Positions 1-13,120 of a stretch of DNA of 64,000 nt are shown piece after piece; the stretch's first letter is position 1, and every line of letters begins with the position of its first letter. The DNA is from Taiwanofungus camphoratus (taxonomy: Eukaryota > Basidiomycota > Agaricomycetes > Polyporales > Taiwanofungaceae): NCBI GenBank assembly GCA_003999685.1, contig CP021223.1, forward strand, positions 1,364,001-1,428,000, written 5' to 3'. Under the pieces are notes generated by a model, which saw only the letters and a program-made list of their open reading frames with translations, was not told the DNA's origin and ran no database searches. Made by a program: the position numbers and the translations under genes.

Positions 1-1
1 G

Positions 2-530
2 ATTGGAATTCTTTGGACGCTCTTTTCCAGGAGGGATGACAAACTAAATAAGTTCGACACTGCCGACATCGATGGGGATGACGATTCTACTCACCGCCCT
101 TCATCCCTACTCGCCCACATCAATGCTGCGACGCGGACTACAATCATCGGAGGGCAAAGTCCGTTCGGTCAACAGAACACAGAGAAAGAAGGGGAGATGA
201 CAGGAGCTGTAGTCACTGACCACGATCCATTCGAACCCGATGCAAGTAACTATGTTCGGGCTGAAACACCTTCTGATGCCGTCGTTGGAACAATGGGCGG
301 AGAAGAAATGAGTCGACCAGCGCATGCCCGATACTCCTTTGACGGCAACGGAGAGGGTGAACTACCACTGGTAGCTGGACAGGAAATTGAAGTGGTAGAT
401 GATCATGATGCCGCGTACGTCCCTGTCGTAAAATTTTGATCTCTCAAGCTGACGTTGTTCTAGATGGTGGTACGCACGAGATGTGCGCACAGGACGGGAA
501 GGCGTAGTTCCTGCAGCTTATGTGTACTGA
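2..530 (+). CDS. SH3-domain protein, C-terminal part (cut by left edge)
   Basis: The frame is open from base 2, so the gene starts left of the window. Exon 1 runs to 414, a 49-base GT-AG intron follows (415-463), and the last exon is 464-530, ending in TGA. The last ~50 residues form an SH3 domain that ends almost at the stop: ARYSFDGNGEGELPLVAGQ, then an acidic RT-loop stretch, then the WWYARD tryptophan pair brought together by the intron, then GVVPAAYVY. SH3 domains bind proline-rich peptides and usually serve actin, endocytosis or cytokinesis proteins. The ~115 residues before it are polar and low in complexity. A C-terminal SH3 would fit an F-BAR protein or a similar scaffold, but the diagnostic part is outside the window, so I give no name. 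The methionine at 197 is internal and not the start. Confidence 0.75.
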
Positions 531-806
531 AAGTCTAATTTAAACTTGGTTTGCATATGAAGGATAGTGTTTTTGCTGTCGTCGCATTTGTCTTTATCTC
601 TATACCCGTGTTGCATGATTCACCTATGGTCTAATATTCTCCATTCTCCAGGCCCCTCATTCAAACAATTTTTTCTTGCCAGACATTTTTCTCTCATACC
701 TTATACATTATTGCAATGATGACCAGACTATGACATACGTTCCATATCTTCGTTTACTGCAGCGAGCAAGCAGTCAGTCCTGAACGTCTGAGAAGCCTAT
801 GAGTAA

Positions 807-2314
807 CTATACCTGTAGTAATGGATCCCGGAAGTGTTTCTGGCTATTATGTATAAAGCCGACCTTTGTCTTGAAGTCTTCTCGTCGTTTCTGATCTCTA
901 AATTCCCGTACATGTCGGCCGGCTTCTCTCGCCTCTCCTCGGTTTCTGGCCTTTACAACGTCGGTCCCAGATCCAAATGCACCAAAGCCTCCCTTTCTGG
1001 GAACAAGAGCGGAGTTCTTGTCGTTAAGGAGTCGTCGTACAAGAGCGGCACCGAAGTTGGGATCCTCAGCTCTTTGTGTCCTGGAGAACGACTGGGCATA
1101 ATATCGTCGCATACTCCGATGACCAATTCGAACACCTGAGGGTAGGACGAGCTCATAGTGAGAGTCGCCGTAAGTTATTTGATTGTCAGGGAGTTCGTCC
1201 GAATCTTCCTCTGAGCCTTCAGAGACGTCTTTGTCCACCACTTCGTCCACCTCTCCTTCATCATCTTCGAGGTCTTCCCACTCCTCATCCCCAGTGTCTG
1301 AGTTGTCCTCTGAGCCACGCTTGACCTTGATTTTCCTCTTATGTGCGTGCGCATCGGGATAAGAGGCGGTGAAGTCGTAGTAGTCGGCGATCTCTAGCTT
1401 GTCTTCCTCCGAGTCGTATGCAATCTTGCAATGACCCTTGTCAAGCATGTGCTTGCGCACCGCATCCAAAGCGCGAAATTCCCGCCCCTTGCCGTTACAA
1501 AATATACAGACGTTGCCTACGGCGATTTTCTCCCCAAGGTAGGTGATGAGGCCAACAACGTCAACGAGATATTCGGCGTCCGGTATGAAGAACGAATGTG
1601 CGATCGACATGTGAGTCAAATTGTCCTCCAAGGACAATGTCGACTCAGGGCAGAAGAGACATTGGTTGGGGGAGAGACGAGCACGAGCGGCTGCAATCTT
1701 CTCGTCAATGGTTTGGTTAATTTGTTCCTCGGAGGCTTCGGGATCTACGACCAAGCCTACGTTCCGTGGGTGCGGAGAGGCTAGTCGTGATGTCTGAGCT
1801 TCCGATGTCAAGGAGGATAAGGGTTCCGGAGGGGGAACATGCTCAGTTAGAGGCTCCACTTCAGGCTGTGCTTTTGCTCTAGCAGCCGCCTTCAGTTCGT
1901 TTTCTCTGTGTTTTTTTGAGGTCAGGTGAGATCTGTACGCATTTTCTGTCGTATACGACTTGCTGAAAGGATGTGAGACACTTTCCAAATATATCTAGAT
2001 TTGGATATGACTGACCCGCAAACTTCACAGGTGGAACCTTTCGGTGAGGCCATAACGGCTGTCTCGGCTCTCCTCTCGAGGACTTTCTGATTGAAGACCA
2101 TGACAGAGACTGGTGGTAGACCCGCAACCCGTCGCTTCATGTTGTATCTGTGGTGATCAGACCGATAGTGTTCCCCTGGGAATGAAGATATCAGCCCCCA
2201 AAAGTTGCACATCTCGACCAGAAACTTACGCTGATCTTCAGCGGAATGAAATGCGATCGTGCATGACATACAAGTGAACAAGCCTGTGTTCAACTCTTGC
2301 TGTTCGACAGACAT
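807..2314 (-). CDS. REI1: REI1/REH1-type cytoplasmic 60S subunit biogenesis factor
   Basis: Three exons: 2230-2314, 2016-2175 and 807-1962, joined by introns of 54 and 53 bases with clean GT-AG ends, giving about 466 residues, normal for the family. The first C2H2 unit reads FTCMSCTIAF and, across intron 1, EHYRSDHHRYN. The second reads CEVCGKSYTTENAYRSHL across intron 2. Two more follow: CLFCPESTLSLEDNLTHM and CIFCNGKGREFRALDAVRKH. A long acidic linker is followed by the family tail FRDQKRREDFKTKVGFIHN ending HFRDPLLQ. In yeast Rei1 acts on late cytoplasmic pre-60S particles, helps release Arx1/Alb1 and probes the exit tunnel with its C terminus. The upstream region carries TCACGTG at 2441. 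REI1 and REH1 are paralogues and I cannot tell which this is. The family call is secure. Confidence 0.95.
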
Positions 2315-2800
2315 GTTGGACTTGACAATAGCACGAGTACTATGCTGATGAGACCGGTTAGAGTGAGTCTTCAGTTGACTTGAAGTAGTAAAGGAGTAAA
2401 ACAGTGACTACGGTGGATTCCAATTCTCAGTCAGCTCTGGTCACGTGGTAATGGGAGGGACCGATCACAAATTGATCGTGTCCACCGCTTGTGTTGGTTC
2501 TTGCGTAGTCTCTAGGGACAAATTACGATGTTTTCTTCACCAACAACTATGAACGGCGGCAGTGTATGAAATGGGTCAAAGGCGCGGTAGACACTTGTCA
2601 CTGACCCAATGACGTTCTACGCATCTTACCATTCTGGATTGTATAAAATCTTATTGACAAGAAGATAGACCACCGTCTACACCCTATAATGACACGTCTA
2701 GAGCCTGCAGGCCTTACATCTGGCCTCACTATAGCAATAAAGCTTCCAGCGTAACATGGGTACGTGCGTCATACATTACGGAGAACAACTCGAAGGCATC
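2315..2800. promoter_or_regulatory. Spacer: REI1 upstream region and 3' flank of the Tho1-like gene
   Basis: No gene is visible in these 486 bases. The right part is the 3' flank of the Tho1-like gene and the left part the REI1 promoter. TCACGTG lies at 2441-2447, about 130 bases before the REI1 start. Short plus-strand frames at 2756-3217 run antisense over the Tho1-like exons and look like chance. Confidence 0.5.
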
Positions 2801-3959
2801 CTATGCCTTCGCGCCCTGCAGAAGGACGAAGTCAGCATTGTCATGCGGCAAGTTCGGCCTCAAGCAAGGAAGATAGCTCACAACAACGGGTATACCGAAT
2901 CTCTCTGCTCTCTTCCGCCGCTTCTCAAGCTCCTCTGCGTCGACCGCCTCAAGTGGAGGGGCAGCGCGCTTCTTTCCGTTCATTGGAGCCGGGTTTTGTA
3001 TTGCCACAGACGGTGTCTGAGTAGCTACGGACGGAGCAATACCGAAGCGAACAGCGCGTGCACGAAGTTTCTCGGGAGCCTAATTGTCGCCATCATTGAT
3101 GAGCCAACGAACGTACGAAGAGAGAGGATTCATACATCAGGCGCAGTCGCTGAGACTGAGACTTTGGCTGTGCCATTCGATTCAGTGGCGAGAGCCTTTG
3201 CCGTTGACTTTGGTTGAGTCGTCTCGACGAGAGAAAGACCGAACCGCGTAGCACGCGCCTTCCGCTTCTCTAGCTCCTCATCTTCCGTTCCATTGGTAGC
3301 AGGGCTCTCGCTGGGCGAAGGATCTTTGGCTGTCGACGAGGTGCCCGCAGTCTGCACAGAACTCATGTCAACACGCGACCGGGGACACGCTGTGGACGTC
3401 GCTTACTGCTTTTGATGCCGGAGGTGCAGCTGACACTGGCTTCGAGCGTGTTGGCGACGAAGCTGGCGGTTTTTCAGGTGCCTGTGCGGTTGGTGTAGCA
3501 GATGCAGCGCTGTGGTAGGCAGGTTAGTCAATACTATCGAGAGCTGATACGGGGGCCCAGCGTCTGTACTGAGCTACGACGAACGCACTCTTTAGGTGGC
3601 ACTAGCTAAGAAGAGGAGGAACCGTGAGTCTGTGCAGGTATGGACGCATACAAACCAGACTGACCGACTGGTGGTTTTGAGCAGGAAGAGGAGCAGGTTT
3701 GGGTGGTGAGGGGGTCTGCCTGGGGGCTGAGACTGGCTTGGATGAAGCATGCTGTGCGTTGTAGACGTTGATGGCGGCGGGGGTGGCGAGGATTTTGTTA
3801 ATGAGGTCCTGCTTGTTGGCCTTGCTTGGGGCGGAAACGCTGGCCTTTGCGAGGATGTCTTTGAGGGCGACGACCTTGAGTGCTTTTCTGTGGAACGAGA
3901 GGGTCAGAAGGGAGACGGCGAGGAGAGGGGGACGGAGACACATGCAGCTTGGATTCCAT
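2801..3959 (-). CDS. THO1: Tho1/SARNP-type SAP-domain mRNA-export factor
   Basis: The start is the ATG at 3959. It opens a short first exon encoding MESKLHV; a ~52-base intron follows. The next exon gives a SAP domain, KALKVVALKDILAKASV then NKQDLINKILATPAAI, a helix-turn-helix fold that binds DNA or RNA. A proline/alanine-rich linker follows. The C-terminal half has three basic motifs ending in RFG: KRKARATRFGL, KLRARAVRFGI and KRRKRAERFGI. These are the hallmark of the Tho1/MOS11/SARNP C-terminal domain, which binds the Sub2/UAP56 helicase and RNA. The last intron precedes a four-residue exon, GAKA and stop at 2803-2801. The splice sites within about 3480-3670 are not resolved: several donor/acceptor choices keep the Ala/Pro-rich frame. 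An ATG further upstream at 4067 gives an unrelated peptide and is less likely. It shares its promoter with HAP2. Confidence 0.85.
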
Positions 3960-4151
3960 GGTGGATGTTGGGTACAAGGAAGTGAGCAGCCACCGGGAGC
4001 ACGTGGCGGGGGAGAGGAAGGAGATGGACCAATCGGGACAGGATGCGATGCTACTGGCTGTCTCCATCGGTGCAGCGTCGAGCTTGCTGAGTGGCCAATC
4101 GCAGTCTCTCTACGGCCAATCAGAGCAGAGGTCGACTAACTAATAAGCATC
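3960..4151. promoter_or_regulatory. Divergent THO1/HAP2 promoter with three CCAAT boxes
   Basis: This 192-base gap separates the divergent starts of the Tho1-like gene and HAP2. It holds CCAAT at 4029-4033, 4095-4099 and 4116-4120, all on the plus strand, and each followed by C (CCAATC). CACGTG lies at 4000-4005. CCAAT is the binding site of the HAP/NF-Y complex, whose DNA-contacting subunit is encoded by the gene immediately to the right. Confidence 0.65.
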
Positions 4152-5606
4152 ATGGATCCCGTCGATCATCTCTTCAACACGAATCCTTATCACTCCTACA
4201 GTATGTTTTTCTTTTCAAAACATACCCGTCTCCCCGTCTCACATGTCGTCTCACAGGTCATCCTCAACCCCACCTATACAACTTTTACCCCCAGCACCAG
4301 CCTCCTCACCAACACCAGCATCAACACCCCCATCAGCACCAGCACCAGCACCAGCACCAGCACCAGCATCCTTCTCGCCAACCGTCTCCTCGTCCGTCGC
4401 CCACTCCTACCCCTATCTCCCCGTCATCTCACAGTCTCTTCCTCCACCACCAACATCCTCCAGAACCCCAGTCCCAGGACCAGCGCGACCCCGAGCCCTC
4501 CGTTGACCAGATCCAGGATGATGCCCCCCTCGATGAGGAGCCCCTTTATGTCAATGCGAAACAGTACTATCGCATCCTCAAAAGGCGCATTGCACGCGCC
4601 AGGCTCGAAGAGCTTCACAGGCTCTCCAGGCAGAGAAAGGTAAGCCACCCGTCATTCCGTGCATTCATATACCTCGCTCACAGTGTTCCAGCCTTATCTC
4701 CACGAGTCGCGTCACAAGCATGCCATGCGCCGTCCCCGCGGACCTGGCGGTCGCTTTCTCACCGCAGACGAAATAGCCGCCCAAAAGGCCACTCAACAAC
4801 TCGAGGCGGGCCCCTCTACTTCATCCTCTCACAACGGAGACGATGACGATGCAGAGCAGGCCGATGGTGACCTGGACAAGGATCTGGACATGACTCTAGA
4901 TAGCCCGCTGGAACCCAAACCGTATCCCCCTATTCAGCCACAACAGCCAGAGAATCAGCGTGAGCAAGCTCGCCCGGCTGTCTCCCAACTACCTCTTCAG
5001 CCTCGCCCACAGCCATCGCAGGCGATCCAATTACAATCGCAGCAGCAGCAGCATTTGCGTCCTCAGGTCCAGTCGCAATCGCATTCGTCTCAGGTTCAGT
5101 CGCCGTACAACCACCACCTTTCCCTGGGACACAACACCAGTCCCATCAATCTGATGAACGTAGGGTTTCACCATAATCTTTCTCACCCCGCTACCCCTGT
5201 TCCGCTCTCTCCCCACCTGTCGGACGCTTTACAGCCGCCTGATCACGTGCACCATGACCATTCCCGCCACGACCATACTCGCAACCTTGCATCCTCATCG
5301 TCGTCGGGCATGGCTAGCCATATACACCAGGACACATCGTCGGCACAACCTGTGGCGTCCAGTGCTCAGCCCGCGTCGTCCTCAATCAACCTCCGCGCAC
5401 CTTACGCTGCCATGCAGATGCACCATGTCCCTCATCCTCACGCCCATGCTCGCCACCATCATTCTTATGTCAACAATGTCGAAAGACTGTATACAGAGGA
5501 AGGGAATGTAATCAACTTACCCCCCGATTCCCTCAAAAGTGAAATGCAGTCGAGGGCCGATGACATGATGCACTATGGGAATGGTGCGGGGTCTTCGAGG
5601 AGATAA
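4152..5606 (+). CDS. HAP2: CCAAT-binding factor subunit HAP2/NF-YA
   Basis: Three exons: 4152-4200, 4257-4639 and 4692-5606, about 448 residues. The conserved core has the subunit-association helix PLYVNAKQYYRILKRRIAR with ARLEEL, then, exactly across intron 2, RQRK joined to PYLHESRHKHAMRRPRGPGG, the DNA-binding part with its invariant histidines and arginines. The core is bound by the HAP3/HAP5 (NF-YB/NF-YC) histone-fold dimer, and the trimer recognises CCAAT. The N-terminal part has a His-Gln repeat. The C-terminal ~250 residues are rich in Gln, His, Pro and Ser, as expected for an activation region. Many fungal HAP complexes control respiration, iron and nitrogen genes. Three CCAAT boxes stand just upstream, suggesting self-regulation. 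Confidence 0.96.
4333..4369 (+). repeat. CAC-CAG microsatellite coding for His-Gln
   Basis: A hexanucleotide run of CAGCAC units inside HAP2 exon 2 encodes alternating histidine and glutamine. The tract lies in the N-terminal low-complexity region, so changes in repeat number would keep the frame. Confidence 0.85.
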
Positions 5607-5858
5607 AATCGCCGCTGCAAATGGACATTGGATACCTCTAACGTTAACCTACGTATTGCTCGCTTCTTTTGTCGTTCTGCTGTGCCTCATTTTTGCTGTC
5701 TGCTTTATAATATGCCTAGATGCCTTTCTATGGGGGTTGGTTCCGGGAATCAGTAGACACCTTGCTAGCTTTACTTCTATACGTTGTGGCATTGAGTTTG
5801 GTTTGAGTTGAACTGGAATTTAATCGCTACAGAAAGCACCAGGAATCCAGGCTGTTCA

Positions 5859-6662
5859 TTAGAATGGCTCTATATCCATGGCATCGTCAGACTGGGAAGC
5901 TATCGATGCATCTGGGAATGATGATTCCTCCGCTTCCGCTTCACGCACTCCATTTGACCCTGCCAGTCCCACTCCCTCAATCTCGGAGTTGCCCGCAGGA
6001 ATGACCAGGGGCCTGAAAAGGACCAGTGCCTTGCTGGAATCCGGCTCTTGGTACCTTGGTGTGGGCATAGCCGAGACGTGTTTTGAGAGGCGTTCTAGAA
6101 GAGCGGGAGACACGGTCATATCAGGAGTCGTTTTGGTTGACGCGTCCGACTCTGACTCTTCCGTATCGGAGTCTTCCAAATCAGTGACGACGATACCTGC
6201 GTGAGTGGTCAGAGGTAAACGAAGGACAGAAACTCTTGGACATGACCTACGGTCTTTCTCGATTTCATACCATGAAGGAGACTTCATTTGAACGTCCGGC
6301 AGGTCAACAACCGGGGAAGTGGGTTCCTCGACGGAGCCTGGACGGACCACAGGCACTGATGGCGCATCAGTGGGAGGGTAGGTGTACATAGACGTATCCC
6401 ATGATGGTTGGGACTGCACAACAGGTGCCTCAGGTATACTCGCGGTGGGGATTGACGTGAATCGCGCGGCAGCCTCGCTTAAAGATCGTTTCAATGCATC
6501 TGCAGCCCCGTCATCGGGGGGGTCCAGAGAGAGTTGTGCTATGCCGTGCTCTAAGACATTGCATCTGCGCCGCTTGGAACGGGATAAAGGAGCAGACTGA
6601 GAACCAGGATCGGGTGATAGAATATTCTCGTCGTCTGGACCTTTTCTTTTGAGGGAGGGCAT
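5859..6662 (-). CDS. Unrecognised acidic, serine-rich nuclear-type protein
   Basis: I do not recognise this protein. One long frame is probably interrupted by a 54-base GT-AG intron (6250 down to 6197), which brings WYEIEKDR next to IVVTDLEDSDTEESES; without splicing the frame also stays open, so the intron is an inference. The start is likely the ATG at 6662 (MPSLKRKGPDDEN); an in-frame ATG at 6707 adds 15 residues that look untranslated. A basic cluster SRSKRRR near residue 30 could be a nuclear localisation signal. The rest is low in complexity, rich in Ser, Pro, Asp and Glu, with no membrane segment. It lies tail-to-tail with HAP2, 252 bases away. ATCACGTGAT lies at 6857-6866 upstream. 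Confidence 0.65.
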   Translation of the reverse strand: MPSLKRKGPDDENILSPDPGSQSAPLSRSKRRRCNVLEHGIAQLSLDPPDDGAADALKRSLSEAAARFTSIPTASIPEAPVVQSQPSWDTSMYTYPPTDAPSVPVVRPGSVEEPTSPVVDLPDVQMKSPSWYEIEKDRRSCPRVSVLRLPLTTHAGIVVTDLEDSDTEESESDASTKTTPDMTVSPALLERLSKHVSAMPTPRYQEPDSSKALVLFRPLVIPAGNSEIEGVGLAGSNGVREAEAEESSFPDASIASQSDDAMDIEPF

Positions 6663-6707
6663 ACGAAACCAGGGGTGTATATGCACCGGATACGCCCAAG
6701 TGGTCAT

Positions 6708-7319
6708 CGTTGTGCCCAGATAGCGGAAGATTATGACTATAGAAAACGGAGGGATCGAACCAAAATGCGGATGATCACTTTGGACCGGGATATAACGAGG
6801 GAGAATTCGTCAACTTATAGAAAGAATCACGCGCGCGAAGGTTCCAGCACCGGTAAATCACGTGATAACATATGTTGCTTTGGTGACGATGGCTTGCACC
6901 CGTGATTTATTCAGTAATAGTTTGCATACTTATGAGTTGAATAATCAGTGAGCCTCGGCACATCTAGCTGGAGGGATAACAGCCTGAAATATTCTATGTA
7001 GACCAGACTGACTTATATTATTGCTGGGCTACCATTTGCCGTTTACTGCTAGCCCAGTCCACGGCGTCGGGCAGATCGAACAATGGTGCAGTGGTTACGT
7101 AGGGTGTTGCGTCAAGTGAAAGATGATTTTGACAAAATAATACGAATAGCAGTCGGAATAAATGTAAATGAACTCAGACAGCTGTGTTTACATACTTGCA
7201 ACAGTGCAACAGGCGGAAGCATGGACATTCTGTCATCATTGCATGACGAATGTGGACGTATCAGACATACTGAACAACTTAAAGTATGCATACACCAACT
7301 CTACCAATCCAGGATCGGT
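6708..7319. other. Spacer between the unrecognised gene and RPS18
   Basis: This holds the upstream region of the gene starting at 6662, with the palindrome ATCACGTGAT at 6857-6866, and the 3' flank of RPS18. A perfect 8-base inverted repeat CTGGGCTA/TAGCCCAG (7024-7031 and 7050-7057, 18-base loop) could form a hairpin. A 96-codon plus-strand frame at 7083-7373 has no recognisable content and overlaps the end of RPS18. I see no RNA gene I can name. Confidence 0.5.
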
Positions 7320-7953
7320 CTAACCACGCTTCTTCGAGACACCAACCGTCTTGCCCCGGCGACCTTGTTATGAAGTATTGTAACGCAAGCAGTGCATATC
7401 AATAAAACGATACGTACCTGTCGTCTTCGTGTGTTGACCCCTCACACGGAGACCCCAGAAATGCCGAAGTCCACGATGCGCCCGGATCTTCTTAAGCCGC
7501 TCCAAGTCGTCGCGAATCTTCGAATCTACACCATTAGAGAGAATTTGAGAGTTTTTGCCATCCACGATATCCCGCTGTCTGTTGAGGAACCAAGTAGGGA
7601 TCTTGAACTGTGTTGGGTTTTGGATAATGGTGACTAGACGCTCCAGCTCGTCAGAGTTTAGCTCGCCAGCGCTGATCATAGTCTAGTGAGCAGAAAATTT
7701 GGATTATGATGCAACTGTGCATACCGTTTTGAAAGGTCGACATCTGCCTTCTTGCATACTAAATTTGCGTAACGGCGACCAACACCCTTGATCTCCGTCA
7801 AAGCGTACATAATTTTGCGCTTGCCATCGACGTTGGTGTTCAGTAAGCGCAAGATATGCTATGCATAATGTGAAGAATAGTCCATGATTTACCTAATGCC
7901 TGTAGATATCTCACCTGAAATTGTTGATGGGCTTCAGGGACAACGAGAGACAT
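7320..7953 (-). CDS. RPS18: 40S ribosomal protein S18 (uS13)
   Basis: Four exons: 7915-7953, 7725-7858, 7418-7671 and 7320-7363, with introns of 56, 53 and 54 bases, give 156 residues, the usual size. The protein starts [20 protein letters not shown]. It continues with [20 protein letters not shown], then across intron 2 [20 protein letters not shown], the conserved [20 protein letters not shown], and ends across intron 3 with [14 protein letters not shown]. uS13 sits in the head of the small subunit and contacts the P-site tRNA and the inter-subunit bridges. The ATG at 7679 seen in an unspliced reading is inside intron 2 and is not the start. It is divergent from the alanyl-tRNA synthetase gene with a 519-base gap. 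Confidence 0.97.
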
Positions 7954-8472
7954 ATTTGGGCGCTTGAATGCTACCTGCGCCATAAGATCAGCACCCACTC
8001 TCACCAAGCTCATCCAAGCCCGTCAGGGCCATCCATCCATGATGTCCCTCTAAATGACATCTTTCCAGCGGCCCGCTTTTTTCCTAGTCCCTTCACGTCC
8101 TTTATGTATCTGAATATCGCAATGAAGATGCTCACCTATTGTTTCGGTGCTTCAGGAGAGGTTGTAGGTGGTCAATCCAGGAGTCAACCGATTCAGACTT
8201 CGGTAAAATCCGATGCTTACATAATACTGAGCTATTCGGCGACAGCCGGCAGAGACCAAGTGCTCTAATAAACAGTCTAACGAGGGTGTAACTAAAATTT
8301 GGAAACAATCATTTGTAGAGAGCTCATATTTGCACAAGGTGATGTGGTGGAATTTTTATTTATGAGCAGATTTGTTTGGGTGCCAGTAATCACGTGATTC
8401 TATTTAGTGGAGAATGAGATCTGATCGTTTGACGGCGTCTTTCCCGATGTAGCAAAAGGCATTCTGACTCGT
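7954..8472. promoter_or_regulatory. Divergent promoter region RPS18/ALA1
   Basis: This region between two translation genes has no gene. A perfect 12-base palindrome AATCACGTGATT lies at 8388-8399, 74 bases before the ALA1 ATG. Plus-strand frames at 7921-8268 overlap the RPS18 first exon and have no recognisable content. Confidence 0.5.
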
Positions 8473-12086
<3,614 letters not shown>

Positions 12087-12367
12087 CACATCTATCAAAC
12101 TTACTCTACTTCTTAGTCTTGTTGAATCATGTATCCCGCAAGCATCAGGGAAAATCTTCTAACATTAGTGTTGCAAATGTTTGGTCCATCAAAGCTTGAC
12201 GCAGCATGAGATTTCTAATCCTTTGCTCTGAAAGGTTATGGAAAATTATAGAAATGGGGTAAAGCTTTTGTCATCCTTATTGTGAAAAGGTTGGAACAGA
12301 TTGTGTTTTTTATGATATTTTCATCAGATTTAGCAGTTGTTTACACACTTTTTACAAACTTTTCAAA

Positions 12368-12783
12368 GTAAGAGGCATCAGATAATGGTAAAAAGAGTTA
12401 TCCTATTTTCACTGTCTTTTCATCATCCCTTGAAGCAAAGGATTGAAAACCTCATTCTGAATGAACATTGAATGCCTAAACTGAAGACTAAGTTCAAGTT
12501 CAGTTTATGTTTGATTTAGTCAATGGCTTAAAGATTTGGTTCAAGTTCAGCAATAAGCACATCTGAGCACATTTGAATGCTGAATAAGATATGCAAACTG
12601 AAGGATAGCTCAGCCTTTCAAACTCAATTATTACTATAGTGTTCTCACTTTTGCAATCTCAGAAAAAAAAAGATGGGTGGTGAGAAAGAAAAGTCTCACA
12701 AGATGGGTTTTTAATGTTTTGCTTCAAAAAATTATAAAAAGAGTAAAAATAAAATAACTTTTTTATCATTATCTGATGATTGT
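12368..12783. repeat. Inverted-repeat element (possible small foldback/MITE)
   Basis: The stretch at about 12368-12438 (CATCAGATAATGGTAAAAAG onward to the GAAGCAAAG end) returns as an imperfect reverse complement at about 12717-12783 (core CATCAGATAATGATAAAAAA in the opposite direction). The arms are about 65-70 bases with ~280 bases between. No coding capacity. The true outer ends and a target duplication were not found. Confidence 0.45.
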
Positions 12784-13064
12784 AAACATGTTTGACAGCT
12801 ACTGTCCACTAACACACTAATTTTTTTAAGGATTGCTAACCTAAGGTACATTTGGGTGGAATGATGGATAGTCAAAATTTATGTCTAGTGAGCAGTGCTC
12901 ATTATCAGTGGATTATCTGTACTTGGTTTGAGAGTCCCTTATCTAGCAAGCAGTGTCAAAAGTGAAGTAAAGAAAAAATGGGGGATTTTTTCTTTTGTCT
13001 TTTTAAACTGCTCACCCAGTTTGGACATCTGCTGCAGCTGACACTTTATCTATGACAGGCAGGT

Positions 13065-13120
13065 CTCACTATCACAGGTGCTGTGGTAGGTTACAGCATT
13101 GCCCAATACAATGTGAGATG
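13065..13120 (+). repeat. Dispersed repeat, copy 1
   Basis: The core TCACTATCACAG...GTGGTAGGTTACAGCATTGC matches the reverse complement of about 37890-37945. Both copies lie in CpG-poor old repeat sequence. Family unknown. Confidence 0.5.

Noticed and set aside
3798-4067. Longer Tho1-like N terminus from 4067
   Set aside because: The frame reads through intron 1 and the shared promoter; the SAP domain needs the spliced frame from 3959.
4091-4256. HAP2 start at 4091 or 4243
   Set aside because: These frames read through UTR or intron 1. The ATG at 4152 gives a clean first exon with a matching 56-base intron.
7083-7373. A 96-codon plus-strand gene
   Set aside because: No recognisable content; it runs antisense into the last exon of RPS18.
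7368-7679. RPS18 starting at the ATG at 7679
   Set aside because: That ATG lies inside intron 2; two upstream exons give the conserved N terminus of uS13.
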